A DNA stretch of 64,000 bases from Pampus argenteus. Taxonomy: Eukaryota; Chordata; Actinopteri; Scombriformes; Stromateidae. The translations under genes and the position numbers were made by a program. A model generated the notes under the pieces. That model was not told the origin of the DNA. It saw nothing but the letters and a program-made list of their open reading frames with translations, and searched no databases. Every line of letters starts with the position of its first letter. The first letter of the stretch is position 1. Where the stretch lies: positions 6,586,501-6,650,500 of the forward strand of contig CM072877.1 in the NCBI GenBank assembly GCA_036937835.1, given 5' to 3'. Positions 23,385 to 36,500 of the stretch are shown in pieces.

Positions 23385-25134
23385 GTCCATATTAAAAGAA
23401 ATAATTATAGTATACCTGTTCTGAAAGGGTCCAGGTTTATTTCCTGCTGCTGTGCTCAGAGGATTATAAGAAAATAAAAAAAATAATTAATTATAATTGT
23501 TGGGTGTTTCTTATGTCAACACCTGACAGGATATAATCCTGACCTGAGCTGTTACCTAGCAACACGGGTCAGATGAAATGGTTCATATTATTATTAATAA
23601 ACAGAACAGGGTCATCTTGTACTTGAGCCAGTTACAGTATAAATCCAGCAAATAACACATCATGATAAGATTAAATTGCTGGATTATTAATACACTACAA
23701 GACCAATACTCTCTCTTCTTTTAGCTCTGTTTTGGTCTCCACAAACTCTTGAGACAAATATCTGGCCTGTTTGCTGTTTGGTGCTGTGGAAGTATTGTAC
23801 AGTTTTTTTTCACAGCTGGCCGCTGCTGCCGGTTAATGAGCGGTTGAGAGTGAACCAAAACAGTAAAGTAGTGGGCTATAAAACCAAAGCAATTAGCTGA
23901 GAGACACTGAAACGCTCTGCAGAGGAGAGGAATGCAGAGATGGGTTATAATTTCCTGTGAGTTCATCCTTAAAGGTGCCATGTGGAGTTTTCTTGTAAAC
24001 AAACAAAACTCATGTTTATAATTCACTGTTACTAACTATGTGAAACCATTTTCTTCCACAAAAAAATGTGTTTTTTTAAATTTTTAATCTTAAATTCATT
24101 TACATCTATGTTTACTGGCTTAAGCTTTTAGTCATATGCAGTTAAGCCTATTAAGTGAAGTATTTAAGCCTTGTTAGGCCTTCAGAACGACTACAGTCAG
24201 CCATGAAATGTAGTAATTTAACTCTGAATAGCCTAGTAGCCTTCTTTATTTTGGGAAATCTTTTCCTGGGGCAAAATGACCTGTTCATACTGATCAGCTA
24301 AAGCAAGTAGCCAGAGGCTTTTTTTTTTTTTCAGCTCGACACACACACACACACACACAGAGCTGAGCTGTTATCATAGTACTCACAGTGGTCATCTCTA
24401 CTCTAACAAATTAATTACTCTGCCACCCAATGATGAATTTATATGCTGTATTGCAGCAGGCTGGGCGTTCATTGAAGAGTTAAAGTTGAAAACTGTGATA
24501 ATAGCCCGTATCACTAGCTCTGCAGGTGTTGTTGAAGAACTCATTGTGTTCATTGTCTCGCTCACTCTTTTTTTTTTTTTTTTTTTCCTCTCTCGGTGTT
24601 TCCATTTCTTTCATATATTGAACTCCGTGTCTTTCTCCTCTCTGCAGCTCTGCTTGCTGTGCAGTGTCTCTGTCCATTAAAATACTGTTTGGCTTTCCAA
24701 TGTTTCCCACTGCTGAACTCCTCTAATTACTACCATCGATCACCTTCAAACACATACATGTATACAGTTTCTCTTTGAACTCCTGCTCAGCTAAACAGAC
24801 AAAAAAAGGGGCTGTTTCATCATTTTCTGTTGATTATTATTTATTTTTCTTATCTTATGTTTTCTTGCCCCCTAAGATGGATACCTCAAAACCTCGACAA
24901 AGAACCAAAACTATCACCATCACCGACACATACCACAGGTAACTGAAAAAATATTGTTTCCAGTGTTATTTGTTGAAATTACTTAAACCTGACATTATTC
25001 ATTATTTCAACGATGTGTTAACTTGACCTTTAGTGCCACGGTACTACAATTTAGCATCTGAATAGACTTGTTTTTTTCTTGATAACTGAACTCTGACAAA
25101 CTATGATGCGACTTTTGTCTTAACCTCTTAATAG

Positions 25135-25410
25135 TATAATAATATACCAGCCCCAACAGTGTCCACTCCTCTGGGAAGGCTTTCCACAGAATTTTAGCTT
25201 GCAGTTACAGCTCATCCCAAATATGTGGGATCAAGTTGAGGTCAAGGCTCTGTGCGGGACAAGTTCTTCCACACCAAACTGAGAAAATCATTTTCTTTAA
25301 GGACCTTGTTTTGTGCAAGGCCGTATTATCATTTTGAAACAAGAACTGGAAACACACTATACACTGTGGCATTACGATTTCCCTTCACTGGCTGTAAGGA
25401 CAAAGCTGCC
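25135..25410 (-). mobile_element. Degenerate Tc1/mariner transposase fragment
   Basis: Minus-strand translation gives FQNDNTALHKTRSLKK, then PAQSLDLNLIPHIWDEL ending at a stop. These are corrupted forms of the Tc1-family blocks FQHDNAPVHKARSIKKW and QSPDLNPIEHLWDELERRL, which surround the second and third acidic residues of the DDE catalytic triad. Stops and a frame slip follow. Neither terminal inverted repeat was identified, so only an internal fragment is claimed. Tc1 elements are abundant in teleosts. Confidence 0.85.
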
Positions 25411-26827
25411 CAAACACTTTTGGTGATGAAGTATATTTTTATAATAGAAAGAGAGAATGTCAATATTAATTAGCCCTTACTTGTGATTATGTATATCATC
25501 CTATATTCCCCCCCAGTATTAAAATACCAGACTCCAAGTTTCCAATAGCTTCTCCAGATTTCCCACCAGGTCACTGTTAACATTTTGAGACTGAACACAG
25601 TTCACAGTTGAGTTTAAAATGCCAACAGTAGGCTGGGAGGACAGATATTGACAATTAGTGCTAATGGATTTACCATAAACTGAAATGAACTACCACTATT
25701 ATGGACAGACTTAAGAGCTTGTAATGCTTATTTAGAAGAAACAAAAGAGACTTGGAGTGGAAACACATCAACATGATGAACGTCCTGTGAAACTTTGCAT
25801 ATGCTGTCAGCTGCTCTTGCTTTTTATCTGGGTCGTCTGTGTTGTTTGCTGGCTGACAGTAATGCTGTGTCACTTTTAGGAGTGCTGACTTCATCAGTGA
25901 CTTCAGTCAGCTCTGCTTTAACTGCATTTGCTCCTCCATTAATCACTGCATGCTCTATATATATTATTGATTCATTTCCACAGACCATTTAGATTTTCCA
26001 AGTCGGTTTTCATGTTTCAATTTAAAAAAAACTTTTGCATTAGGAATTTTATTACCCAGGTCACACTTGGTTCCAATTTCAAACTAAAACTGACACAAAA
26101 GTCCTTTTTCTGAGAGCAGGCAGCCCTCAGTTTCCTCCGGTCAGCCTTTTAAACGCATCAGTTACTTGGTTAATAAAGCAGAAGGAATATTTGGCTCTTA
26201 ACACTAACAGCTGCAATTTTTAAGGAAGGATCAGCTCTGAAACTCTGCCAAAACTGCAAAGTGCCATTTGTCAACAGTGGCCTCAGAGCACCGGGCTTCA
26301 TTTACAGTTGATATCGTCACCGTTTTGCACTTGTGATTGATCACTCGGGCAACTGAGTTCAACTCCCCTTTGCTCCTTTTTTGGCTACAGTTAGAGCATC
26401 AGTGATTTCAAAGTTAGTTAAACTCCCACCACCAGGCGATCTGCAGGGGAAAAAAAAATCCACACTGTCCAGACAATGGAGTCAAATCAGGCAATCAGGG
26501 ACGGATGTATGAATTCAATGTGGTATGATATTGTAAAGCTGCTTTTTCACAATGTGGGATTTAAGGATACAATAATGACTATGAAAGAAGAAGAAGGGAA
26601 ATGAAGAACAGTTATTTCAGTACAATCAAACCAACAACAAGCTGAGTAGTAATCATCTGATCTCATCGTGCCTGATGGTCTTTATATTCCACCTCAACAT
26701 TAAAGACAGGTGAAGTCTGTTTAGCCCACAAATCATTTTTAGAAGTTGTTTTGGTTTGTGTTGATGCAAGAGAATCTGAGAATGATGCATTAAAATGTTC
26801 TTTTACAGGATTATTATAAAAACCAGA

Positions 26828-26915
26828 GTCATTAATAATGTCATTAGTAACACCCGAGCTTTTCCTACTATGACAAATCCCAAAGTCAGCTTTGAAAGCG
26901 GTCTATTAGTATGCT
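26828..26915 (+). repeat. Dispersed repeat family, copy B
   Basis: Related to copies at 21299-21383 and 47946-48003. Key text is CATTAGTAACACCCGAGCTT, then TTCCTACTATGACAAATC, then GGTCTATTAGTATGC. Confidence 0.7.
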
Positions 26916-27339
26916 TTTTATGTGTTATTTTCTCCTATATTTTATTCCACAGTGTGCACAACATATTGTTGTAAACACAAATTAGCAGCAGCATTGATGA
27001 ATTTATTTACACGTAGAAGCAGTTGTGAAAAAGAAACAATAGTAATATTTAAACTTAGTCCTTAATAAATAAATAAATAATACAATATATAGTCAACAAT
27101 TGCCTGGTGAAATAATGGAACAAATAAAAAGCATAAAACAATCTGGAAATCTGCATATAAGTTGTAAAATACTAATTTAAAACATAATAATAAGTGTCAA
27201 AAAAACTAACTCACAAAGGCAGTCTGCTGGGGGTTTGTGCCCGGTTTATGCCTCTCATGTATTAACTTTACATTTACGCAAATAGCTGGAGCTAATCAAT
27301 AAAGTAACAATTAACGTCCTGTTTAGTAACTTACTGGTG

Positions 27340-27700
27340 TCTGTAGTGTCGCGAGCACGGGGCCACGAGCGCCTGTTGTCGGTTATAAATAACGTATTGG
27401 CTGCGCGAGGCTGCGTCATTTCCTGACTGAGGACGGTCAGAGGCGAGAGAGCGCCGTAGTAACGCCTGGGAAGCGGAGACGCCGAGCAGCAGGTCACCTC
27501 AACACTGCAGCCGGACTCACAACAAGCTAATAATAACACAAACTAACCGACAAACGGCGGGAATACGCGTCGCTTGGTTCGTGAAAACACTGGTGGATAA
27601 GTATTTTTGTGAACTTGACGTCGTTTGGAAGTAAAAACCGAGACCGGGGCAGGATATCATGAACTCCTCGGGACGCTGAGCAGGAGCAGAAAAACAACTT
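27340..27700 (+). promoter_or_regulatory. CpG-rich candidate promoter of whrn
   Basis: CpG density rises sharply here against an AT-rich background. The segment contains a TATA-like TATAAATA at 27384-27391, an inverted CCAAT box (ATTGG, 27396-27400) and a CGTCA site about 15 bases further on. A six-codon upstream ORF begins with ATG at 27659. It lies about 0.7-1.0 kb upstream of the whrn start codon. Whether the transcript begins here or nearer the ATG is not visible, and transcription in both directions is possible. Confidence 0.45.
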
Positions 27701-28329
27701 TTTTTTGGTCTTTTCTTTTTCTCAGTTGATGAAACGGCTGCTCGTGTTGAGTTGTGGGCAAAACGGTGAACTAAAATGCAGGTAGTTTTCAGTTGTGGTG
27801 TTGTTTATTCCGCCTTGTAGTGGAGCTGTTGACGGTGAGGCGGCGGACACCAGAGAAGCGGAGGCTCGGCAGCCACCTGACCTCCTGAAAAAAAAAAACA
27901 AGACCGCAGCTAATGACACGCAGGCTGAGATCCTTACGCGGCTCAATAAGCTCTCTGGCGGAGCGGGACGAGTTTTCCGCCAGGCTGTTGCATGTGCAGT
28001 TTTGACGCACCGTTTTCCACGTGAAGTTTGCAAAATCCAGTCACTGGTCTCTAAATTATGGTAAGTGCTAATTAATTTGTGTCGACTGTGAAATTGAATT
28101 AGTTGGAACTAATTGCCTGTTACAGTTGCCCTTTTATCGCTCTCTCCTGCGAAATTGCGAGTAATAAGTGGATCATCTGTCGGAAAAGAAGACAGCATGG
28201 ATGTAACCGGAGTGCACGTCCTCCGGCGGTCGTGATGCCAAGCGCCGGTCTAATCCCGCGCCGCCAGCCCGTAATGTCAGCTCTCTAACCCGCACCAGTG
28301 TGGCGCCGTGTCCCGGTCACACCGCCAGG

Positions 28330-29073
28330 ATGAGCAATACCGACCTGGAGCGCATGTCGCTCAGCTCCTCTGCCAACTCCGTGGCCTCCAGCGCGCGGAC
28401 GCTGTCGGCCAACGTGAGGAAGCTGCACAACGCGCTCAACCTCCTGCTCAACGACTTCGAGAGGGAGCAGTTCATCCACTGCCTCAACGTCTACCACTCC
28501 AAACGCAACGTGTATGACCTGGTACAGACCCTCAACGTCATCCTCAACGCGCCCAGCAAGCGGCAACTTCTGCCCATGCTGCGGCTGGTCATCCCCCGCT
28601 CTGACCAGCTTCTATTCGAGCAGTACACCTCGGAGGGCCTGTACTTAAAATCGGATTTAGTTGCAAGCAACGGCAGCACGGAAACCCCTCCGGTCGACTT
28701 CCCCAGCGCCAGCCCGACTCCCCCGGGACATTTCTCGTCAAACAACCCGCCCGAGTTTCAGGTGGCTCTGCGGGGATCTCCGGATAGCTTCAGCACCAGC
28801 AGCGACGGGACAGCTCCCCTGGTGCCTCTGCTCGGGAGGAACTTTATCCACGAGCCACCGGGCGAGGTGCGCCAGGTCACCATGAAGCGGCACAAGAGCA
28901 ACGAGGGCCTGGGCTTCAGCATCCGGGGCGGCTCGGAGCACGGGGTCGGTATCTACGTGTCCCTGGTGGAGCCGGGGAGCCTGGCGGAGAAAGAAGGGCT
29001 CCGGATCGGTGACCAGATCATGAAAGTCAACGACAACGTCTTTGACAAAGTCACTCACGCTGAAGCAGTTAAG
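28330..29073 (+). CDS. whrn: Whirlin, first coding exon (N-terminal helical domain and most of PDZ1), 3' partial
   Basis: Whirlin is a multi-PDZ scaffold of the Usher-2 complex at stereocilia tips and bases and the photoreceptor periciliary membrane. The exon encodes 248 residues from ATG 28330 (A at -3) to donor GTAAGC at 29074, phase 0. An open frame extends upstream but only from a GTG, so this ATG is the likely start. Residues about 25-107 form the first harmonin-homology helical domain: LSANVRKLHNALNLLL, REQFIHCLNVYHSKRNVYDL, LLPMLRLVIPRSDQLLFEQY. Residues 108-180 are a Ser/Pro-rich linker. PDZ1 starts near 181 with the carboxylate-binding GLGF loop at 193-196, continues through SIRGGSEHGVGIYVSLVEPG and KEGLRIGDQI, and is interrupted after THAEAVK. 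The missing last strand (ALKGSKKLVLSV-like) must be in exon 2, beyond the window. Which teleost paralogue this is (whrna or whrnb) cannot be told. Confidence 0.96.
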
Positions 29074-32000
29074 GTAAGCTTTTTTTTTTTTTTTTTTTAA
29101 ATTATTATTTAACTTACTGCAAACTTGCACACGCACAGCTTTCACAGACCGGACATTCATCTTTTCTGTAGAGGACATAGGCTAAATCCGCACCCCGCAG
29201 CTGTTCAGTGAACTGGCACGAGTGTTAGATTATTGGCTCTGGCCTCTAAACTTATATCTCCTTTTCATACTAGGCTACTGCCTCTATTTATTATGCATTT
29301 AGCTTCGGTGCCTAAAATAGACTTCTTGTTGCCAACAAGCCCGATTTACTGAGGGGGATTCATTTTGTTAATGGGAAGGAATTAAAGCTATTTGTAATAT
29401 CAATGTCTCACAGCAGCACTGAAGTGTAAACTGTAGACTCCTACTACTTCTAGGATGAAGGAAGGTAACTAGATACCTTCAAAGCAGCTGGTAACCATGG
29501 AGGAGTGTGTGTGTGTGTTTGTGGGGAAGTTGGCCCCTTATGATCAGGAGCTATACACTGAGAATAAAGACCGGGGGCACTTCAGCTCTGAGCACTATTG
29601 TCTCTGCCACTAAGTGTATAGAAAGCCTATTAGCAAATGAGGTGATAAAAGAGTGTGTCTGATTTGTGTACACTGGAAATTGATTTAAAAGGCTACCTTG
29701 TAAGGACCTTGCAAGGTTTTATGAGTCATATGAGCTGTCCATGGTGCTGGATATTCATCTTGTTTTCTTCTACTCCTTCTGTTTCTACCTCTCCTCCTCA
29801 CTCTCCTCCATGCCTTTATCGATTTTGTGATTGCACCAATTCACACACATTTGTCTATTTGTCCATGCTATGTATAATATATACATGCATATAGAGAATC
29901 ATTGTTCTTTAAAAGAAGTTCAAGTTAGTTCTAAAGGATCTGGAAATGACACTCTTGGTCCATGCTTTTGCTACGTATGTATGGTTATTACATTGTTTTG
30001 GAACATTTATTATGTCGGTTTATGCATCTTAATGGATATTACATACATTTTTTTGTCTTTTTTATGTCAGTGTTGTTTTTATTGCTGTAGCTGTGTTCAT
30101 ATGCTGTCCTCTAGGTCTCTCTTGAAAAGGAGATTTTTTTTTCTTTAAAAAAAAAAGGAAAACAAAATGAAAGTTATGACACTGATTTCCATCTACTCGG
30201 GGCAGCTCTGGCTCACAGTTACATAGCAGAGACAGTTATTTGTCATTAAAAAGAGGAATAGCCATAAAACAGATTTGTTCCTTGTGAATTTGAGTTGTAA
30301 CAGGATTGCAACAGAAATTAAGTCATTTCTAACCTTCAGTGATCTTGAAAAAGTCATTCATGCTTTTATCTCGTCTCATAAAGAAATCTCCTACCTTCAT
30401 TTAATCCAAAATACTGCCCTATAGACACGTGTCTAATGCCAAAAGATGAGAACATGTTACACCTTGTTTTGTCTTCACTGGTTGCTTTTGTGTGTTAGAA
30501 TATATTTTAAGGGCTTTACAGGGTCCTGGTCTTAAGTGTCAAGGTCTTAAATATATTCCAGATATATTTCCCCCCTGTTTTGAACTACTGCAGCAGTCTT
30601 CTGGTTGCTCTACAAACTTGCCTTGTAACTTGTAACTTCGGTAAACTCTTTATCCATGTGTAAGTTAGACCCATAACCTGATCATACATAATACTTTATT
30701 TGGTAGAAGTGACCACTGATGGTGTATGATACAGTTAAGAGGTTATTGTCATAGTAGTTGTCATTGTAGTTGTTCCTCTACATCTCAAACCTTTAGTCAC
30801 AAGTCTGCAGCAGGACGTCTCTGCAGTGCACCTCACATTGAACGAGATCTCAAACTGTATCCAATAGAATACCAACGATAGAATTTTCCATTCATGATTT
30901 TCCAGTCAATTTTCTCCACATTTAAAGTTGTCTGTCATTTGTGGATTGAAGGCTATCGATTGCTGCTACTGAATATGAACACATGGAGAGGTCTCTTTCA
31001 AAGTGCAGGTTATTTCTTATGTGAGCAGTTGTGGTCTGTTTTGAGGTTAAGAGGGGGTGATGGCAAACACAGCAAACACTACTACTAATTATACTGCTTG
31101 CACTGGTGCTTTACCTGCGTCTGACAGGGCAGGCAACCGGAGTGCAGCCCTACCTTAGATAAAATCACCCTGGGGGTCATTTATGCTTGTTTAGTTATTT
31201 TTTATGCATCCTTAGTTTTGTCTAAATGTTATTACAGGCTTTTAAAATTGCAATCGTTTAACCTCTTAAACTCTGCCTACTTGTAAGTCCATCAATACAA
31301 AGTCATGTTGTGTGGAAAAAAAACATTGTGCAAAGCATCACAATTATGCTTTATTTTTAAACGAAGATACCAAATATGAATGACATGCTGCAGATGACAT
31401 CTACCACATTTACACCTTAGCGTTAAGTTTGAAGCCTGAGCAGCCTTCAAAGTAAAATATGTGATAATGCCATACAGTGTTAAATTTAAGAAAGCTTAAA
31501 GGGAAATATTGTTTGTTTTTTTGTTTTGTTGTAGACAGAATATTGAGCTGTTGATTGATTTTAAAAGCACTTACTCCTTGTTTGACCAGCCTAAATACTG
31601 ACTCATCAATAATTGAACCGGTATTACTCAGTCCATAAACAACAAACCACAACAGTGTTAATAAATAATTTTTTTTTTTTTATTGTAAAAGAGATTTAAC
31701 CTGCACAGTTTGAATCTGTGTCATTTCTTCAATAATCATATTTATTATAGTTCCCTTTCCTCAAAATCATCTAAATGCATTACAACATTCTTTATTTCAA
31801 AAGTTCAAACCATTTATAAGCCTGAAAACAGCTCAGTGAAGTTAAGCTTCTGGCACATTTGACAGATGAAATGTCAGTTTTGAATAAGCTGCTGTCTGGA
31901 CGCTCTTGATAAATCCATTTGTGACAGCAATCACATCTGCATGTCTCCTCACCTTGAACTGAACTCATGTTCTCACAGAGTATCCCATCTCAAATCCTCA

Positions 32001-33543
32001 CTAATTAGTATTTTGAATCAAGTCAGTCTGTAATATGAAAGCCATCACTTGCTTGTAGAAAATCGTCCCCCATCTGTAAATCTTTAGAGAGATATTTAGC
32101 ATTTTTTTAGACAGTTGTTTTGGATTTATGGCACATTTACTGCTTCAGTCTCAGCACTCTCATCAAGCTTTTGTCCAGCAGCAGCAGGCAGCTGATTTCA
32201 GCAAACTGTACACTACCTGTCCATCTCCGGACGGCAGACATCTAGCTGAAGAGCCAGACATTTAACTCAGGAGTTGGTGGAGTTGAAGGAAAGTAATTAT
32301 ATGCACATCACGTATTAGTGCGAGGCTATTACAAATATCAATGAAACAGACAATGCCTGCACACTTACTCCAAGACACTTTGTGACAAAGTTTTCATCCT
32401 GCTTGGATCTTTGTCAGGTCAGAATATTAAAACCGTGGTGGTTAACAGTCCAAAACAATTAACAATTCAATAAAGTACATGAAAAAGTACATAGAAAAAA
32501 AGCAATAATAATACATCTTATTTATAAGCTTTATAACAGTTTCATCATCCCATATATCAGAATCTACATCACCCACGTTTGAAAAAGGGTCTTAACACCT
32601 TTCTATATGGATGGATTTAAATTGCCTCCTCTTCTCAGGGATTTAACACAATTTTTAGTGAACATGTTAACTATAACATCTTTATAAAACCAACATCTGT
32701 CCCCAAGTAGCAAAAAAAACCAAACAACAACTTTAAAACAGTTTTAAAGAAACATACAACTCAATCTGATCAATACAGAAAAAGTCTGTATTAAATTTCA
32801 ACTCTCAGCAGCTCTTATTCATTCACACAACCAGAATAGTACGAAAAAACTCTCCTTCAGTGCCATCACAGAAATAATAAGTCACTAATCCCACACAAAC
32901 AACAAGGTTGGCTTTGAATAAGATTTGGAACCTATTTTGTTTTCAGCACATTACTCATTTACACCATTCCCCCGCTGTATACCTTTACTTATGCTTAATC
33001 TGCACCACTTCAGCAACCCTGTATTGTCTGATGAGTTCAGGGATGGCGTCTGAGAGCAGCAGATTGTTGTTTTGCTCAGGGGACGAGGCAAAGGCTTACA
33101 GCTGTATTTCTCTCTGTCTCTCTTTCTTCTCATCCTAAGAGCCTGATTTGGCCCTCGTCTTTGGCGTCACTGCCAAGGTGAGCTACCCAGTCAGCACATA
33201 GACCTTTTCTCATTTGCCGTGTACTGTGTGTGTGTGCTGGGTGGTCGGGAGATGTGACACGATAGAGACATAAATCCTGTTGTTTCGGAGCCAGAGCCTC
33301 AACAACAACAATAAGACTGTTGGGTCCCTCTGACCTTTTAATCTAATTGGTCTCAAGTCTTGGAGAGTGTGAGATGGAGCAAGAGAGGCAGAATGATGGC
33401 TGAAAGGCACAAAAAAAGGAGCTGGATATGAGCTTGTTAGTTGACATGTTTTCCTGTCTTCCTTTTTGTCTTAATTTGTTTTGAGCCTTGTCCACAGTAA
33501 TTCTAAGAGATACTGTAGTTTGTTTTTGTTTTGTTTTTTGGGA

Positions 33544-33556
33544 GGGGGGGGGGGGG
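33544..33556. repeat. Poly-G tract
   Basis: Thirteen consecutive G, capable of quadruplex formation only with neighbouring strands; a short GGAGG precedes it. Confidence 0.85.
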
Positions 33557-36500
33557 TTGCTATGACCAGCCTGCAAAGGGACCAGAGATTGCGAGGATTA
33601 AAAACACTAGAGGCTTTTCAAAGCATGGCAATTGCTCAAGGCTGCAAACTTTCACAATCTTGCAGTTGTTTATTCCAAGTTTATTAATATTAAATATGTC
33701 ACATGTCCAAACATGTTTTCGCTGTCTACTTATATCTTTTTAGAGCATTAGAGTACAGCTCTGATCTCCAGCTGTTGACATGTAGAGGCAGAGCCCCGCT
33801 GCTGCAGAGATGATGAGGACTTGGCTGGTCTAAATTCACTGGTTTGACACCTAGATTGCTGCCAGACACATTGACATGCAACGACTTGGCCACAAGTCAA
33901 AGAAATGGGAAGTGAGTGGCTTGGAGCATCTCTGCAGCCTGCTAATGGTCCGTGTGTTGATTAGATGGAGGGAGGCAGATAGAAACATACCTGTTAAACT
34001 AGAGGATGGTATTAATTGATTCATAGCTTAAAAACTGAATCTGCAGTTGTGACAGAGGTTCGTCACGCTTGATGTGCTTGCTGTTGCAGTTGAGTTTACA
34101 GTTACTAAGCTCAAAAGCTAAAAGAAATATCCCCAATATTTCCATCTTTCATTCTGAGTATTCATTAAGGAGTTTGTCTGCTGTTAGTCAGACACAGATA
34201 TTTTGTATCTGCAACCACTGACATAACTTCCTCCCTGAAAGAGGCACAGCAGTCATTATTTGCACAGCAACAAAAATATGCCTAAACGTATATCATTAAT
34301 GATTTTTTGGTTTTCTAACTATTTCAGTTTCCAGGATGAGGGTACCACTCAAGATTCACTGTCCACAAGAAGTTCAAGTGTATTTCGTAGGGGGTTTTAC
34401 GCCCGTCTGGAGCTAACAATTTCAAAACCTGTCTAGTGAACATAATAACCAAGCTAACATAGGAGCTTAAACACAGAGTGCGTCTGAGTTAACATAGATT
34501 TACTATTTGAATATAAGACCTATTATTTGTCTGGTTGAAATACATTCCCGTAAAAAACAAACCTGTCTCCCGATGTCTTTACTGTAGAAACAGTAGATGG
34601 AGACGAGAGCCTGACAGAGGACTGTGGCTGATAGACCAGCTATACAAATGTGAGATTTGGATTCTACCTTAATGGATGTATTTCATGTTACTACAAGGAT
34701 GAGGACATATTTTAGTATTTAAGGTCAATTTCCCTGAAGGACGAGTCTGAAAGTGTTTTGTATCCTCAAAAAGCCTTTTTCAGGAGTTGGAAAAGGGCAA
34801 GTTGTTTTATAATCTTTCTTTTTATATTTGGGCCAATATTATAGGCCAGTAATTTAAAATGTAACAATTTCTTGTTTTTTTTGTTTTTTTGAGCAAACAT
34901 TTAAAAGTTCTTGAACTTGAAGTATATACAATGGCAAATTAGTGTTGACCTGAGTTCTCGACTGATCCTGCTTCCAAATGCATCTGCTGCTACAGAGCAA
35001 ACTGTTTGTCATGTGTGGTAGCCTCCACATGTGAATCTGAGGGTCAAGGCAATGTGAAGTCACACTGTATTCAGGCTGCTAGCTGATTAAACACTGCAGT
35101 GAGCAGATCATGTTGGAATATATGAGGTACAGTGCCTTTAGGCCTGCCCACTGGGCTTGTGTTTATTGGTAGGTATTGAGTAGCACTGAGCAGCAGAATT
35201 GTCTGTCAAATCACCAAAGAAGTTTGGAGTGTAACTGTCTGTAAACATGGGGGCTGATTGTTGCCTAAAGGTGCCCTAAAGGTTATACAACAATACAGTA
35301 AACAGCACAAATGTCATGCTGGTAAAATCATAGCAAAGGTGAATTATTATATCTCTTCTCTACGTATTTCCAGCCCTCATCAGCTACTGCTAATGTGCCC
35401 TCGAGCAAGACACAACTGATCAAGTGACATAGATGTAAGATTTGCTGCTGGTGAATTTCCTTCTGTAATTAAATATGGAAGGCAGTGGATAATAATACTA
35501 AATAAACCTAAGAAGTTGATAAGTTGTGTTTTTGCCTCTTTGTGCCATGGTTCCATTTATCTTACTGAAAGCTACATAACTACTTCCTCAGGGCTTCAGA
35601 AGGCGTTTTATAGCATAAGAAGCACATTTGTGTGCATCACATGCTCTCATACAAATACTTTATGTGTATATAAATCATGAGTGGGTTTGCTATGTTATGA
35701 TTGAAGGCTTGAAGAATGCAGTAGTTAAGTCACTTCTGTCTGGTAGCAAAGTGTAAAAGCTGAATAAACTCTGTCTGTGTTCATGATCAAGTGAAGGGAC
35801 TTTTGCCTGGCGTTTAAATCTTTCATGTTGAAAAGATTTACGAGGGTATGTAAGTCTAATCTTTAAAAAAAAAAGCACTTGTTGCTTTAGTTACATGGGG
35901 GTTTATTAATTATTTTTGGCTTCTTCAACACTGGCAGTATTAATGAGGATTGATTTTTCGTGCCTAAAGACAAAAACACATTTGGCAAAAAATAAAAAAA
36001 TCAAGGCTTGGTCATTTTTTTCCCCCCGGGAAAGTGTAATTGTTTTTTTTTTTTTGTTTTTTTAAAGAATAATGGCTTCAGCAACAACCAAAAGCAGATA
36101 ATGCAGTAATGTCAGGGTTTTTTTTAGTGTGAATTAGTCAAGGGAATTTGGCAATATAATGTAAGAACTTCATGCATCTGTCATAATTAATTTAATAGCA
36201 ATTAATTTTTTTCCTGCTGTATGTAATCACTCTTTAGTGGTATCCCAGGACAGCAATTTTCATTTATTTCATCTGGTAATTAGCTCCCATATAATTCATG
36301 CATCAGCTCCCTGGGTTCTCTGATATATTATTTCTCAGACTAAAAATGTGCTTAGAACGGGACCACCACTATCCTCTAAAGTGGCAGAAAGTCTTAATTT
36401 ACAATTTTCCCAGTGACAGAACAAGCATATAGTAAGTTTTGCTGTCAATGAAAATTGAATGACAGTCCACAAATTAACATGGAAAAATGTTGACAGCTAA

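Larger units (their letters stand above)
15461..27330. other. Intergenic region between man1b1 and whrn
   Basis: About 12 kb of AT-rich non-coding DNA. Contents I can name: the SINE-like relic at 15655-15735; TA tracts at 17251-17290 and 21410-21468; CA/GT tracts at 22287-22319, about 22441-22461 and 24340-24358; GTAT repeats at 23361-23384; CTCF-like motifs at 18661-18676 and 21576-21589; a Tc1 transposase relic at 25135-25410; and two copies of a dispersed repeat (21299-21383, 26828-26915). No reading frame has recognisable homology. Confidence 0.7.

Noticed and set aside
27795..28064. 89-codon frame upstream of whrn
   Set aside because: It begins at GTG, contains a poly-Lys stretch from an A-run and has no homology; likely 5' flank or UTR.
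28300..28329. Upstream extension of the whirlin frame
   Set aside because: It would need a GTG start; the ATG at 28330 has a good context and gives a normal N-terminus.
33136..33177. Short open stretch between a CTAAG and a GTGAGC donor-like site
   Set aside because: Only about 40 bases, no match to whirlin exon 2, weak acceptor.
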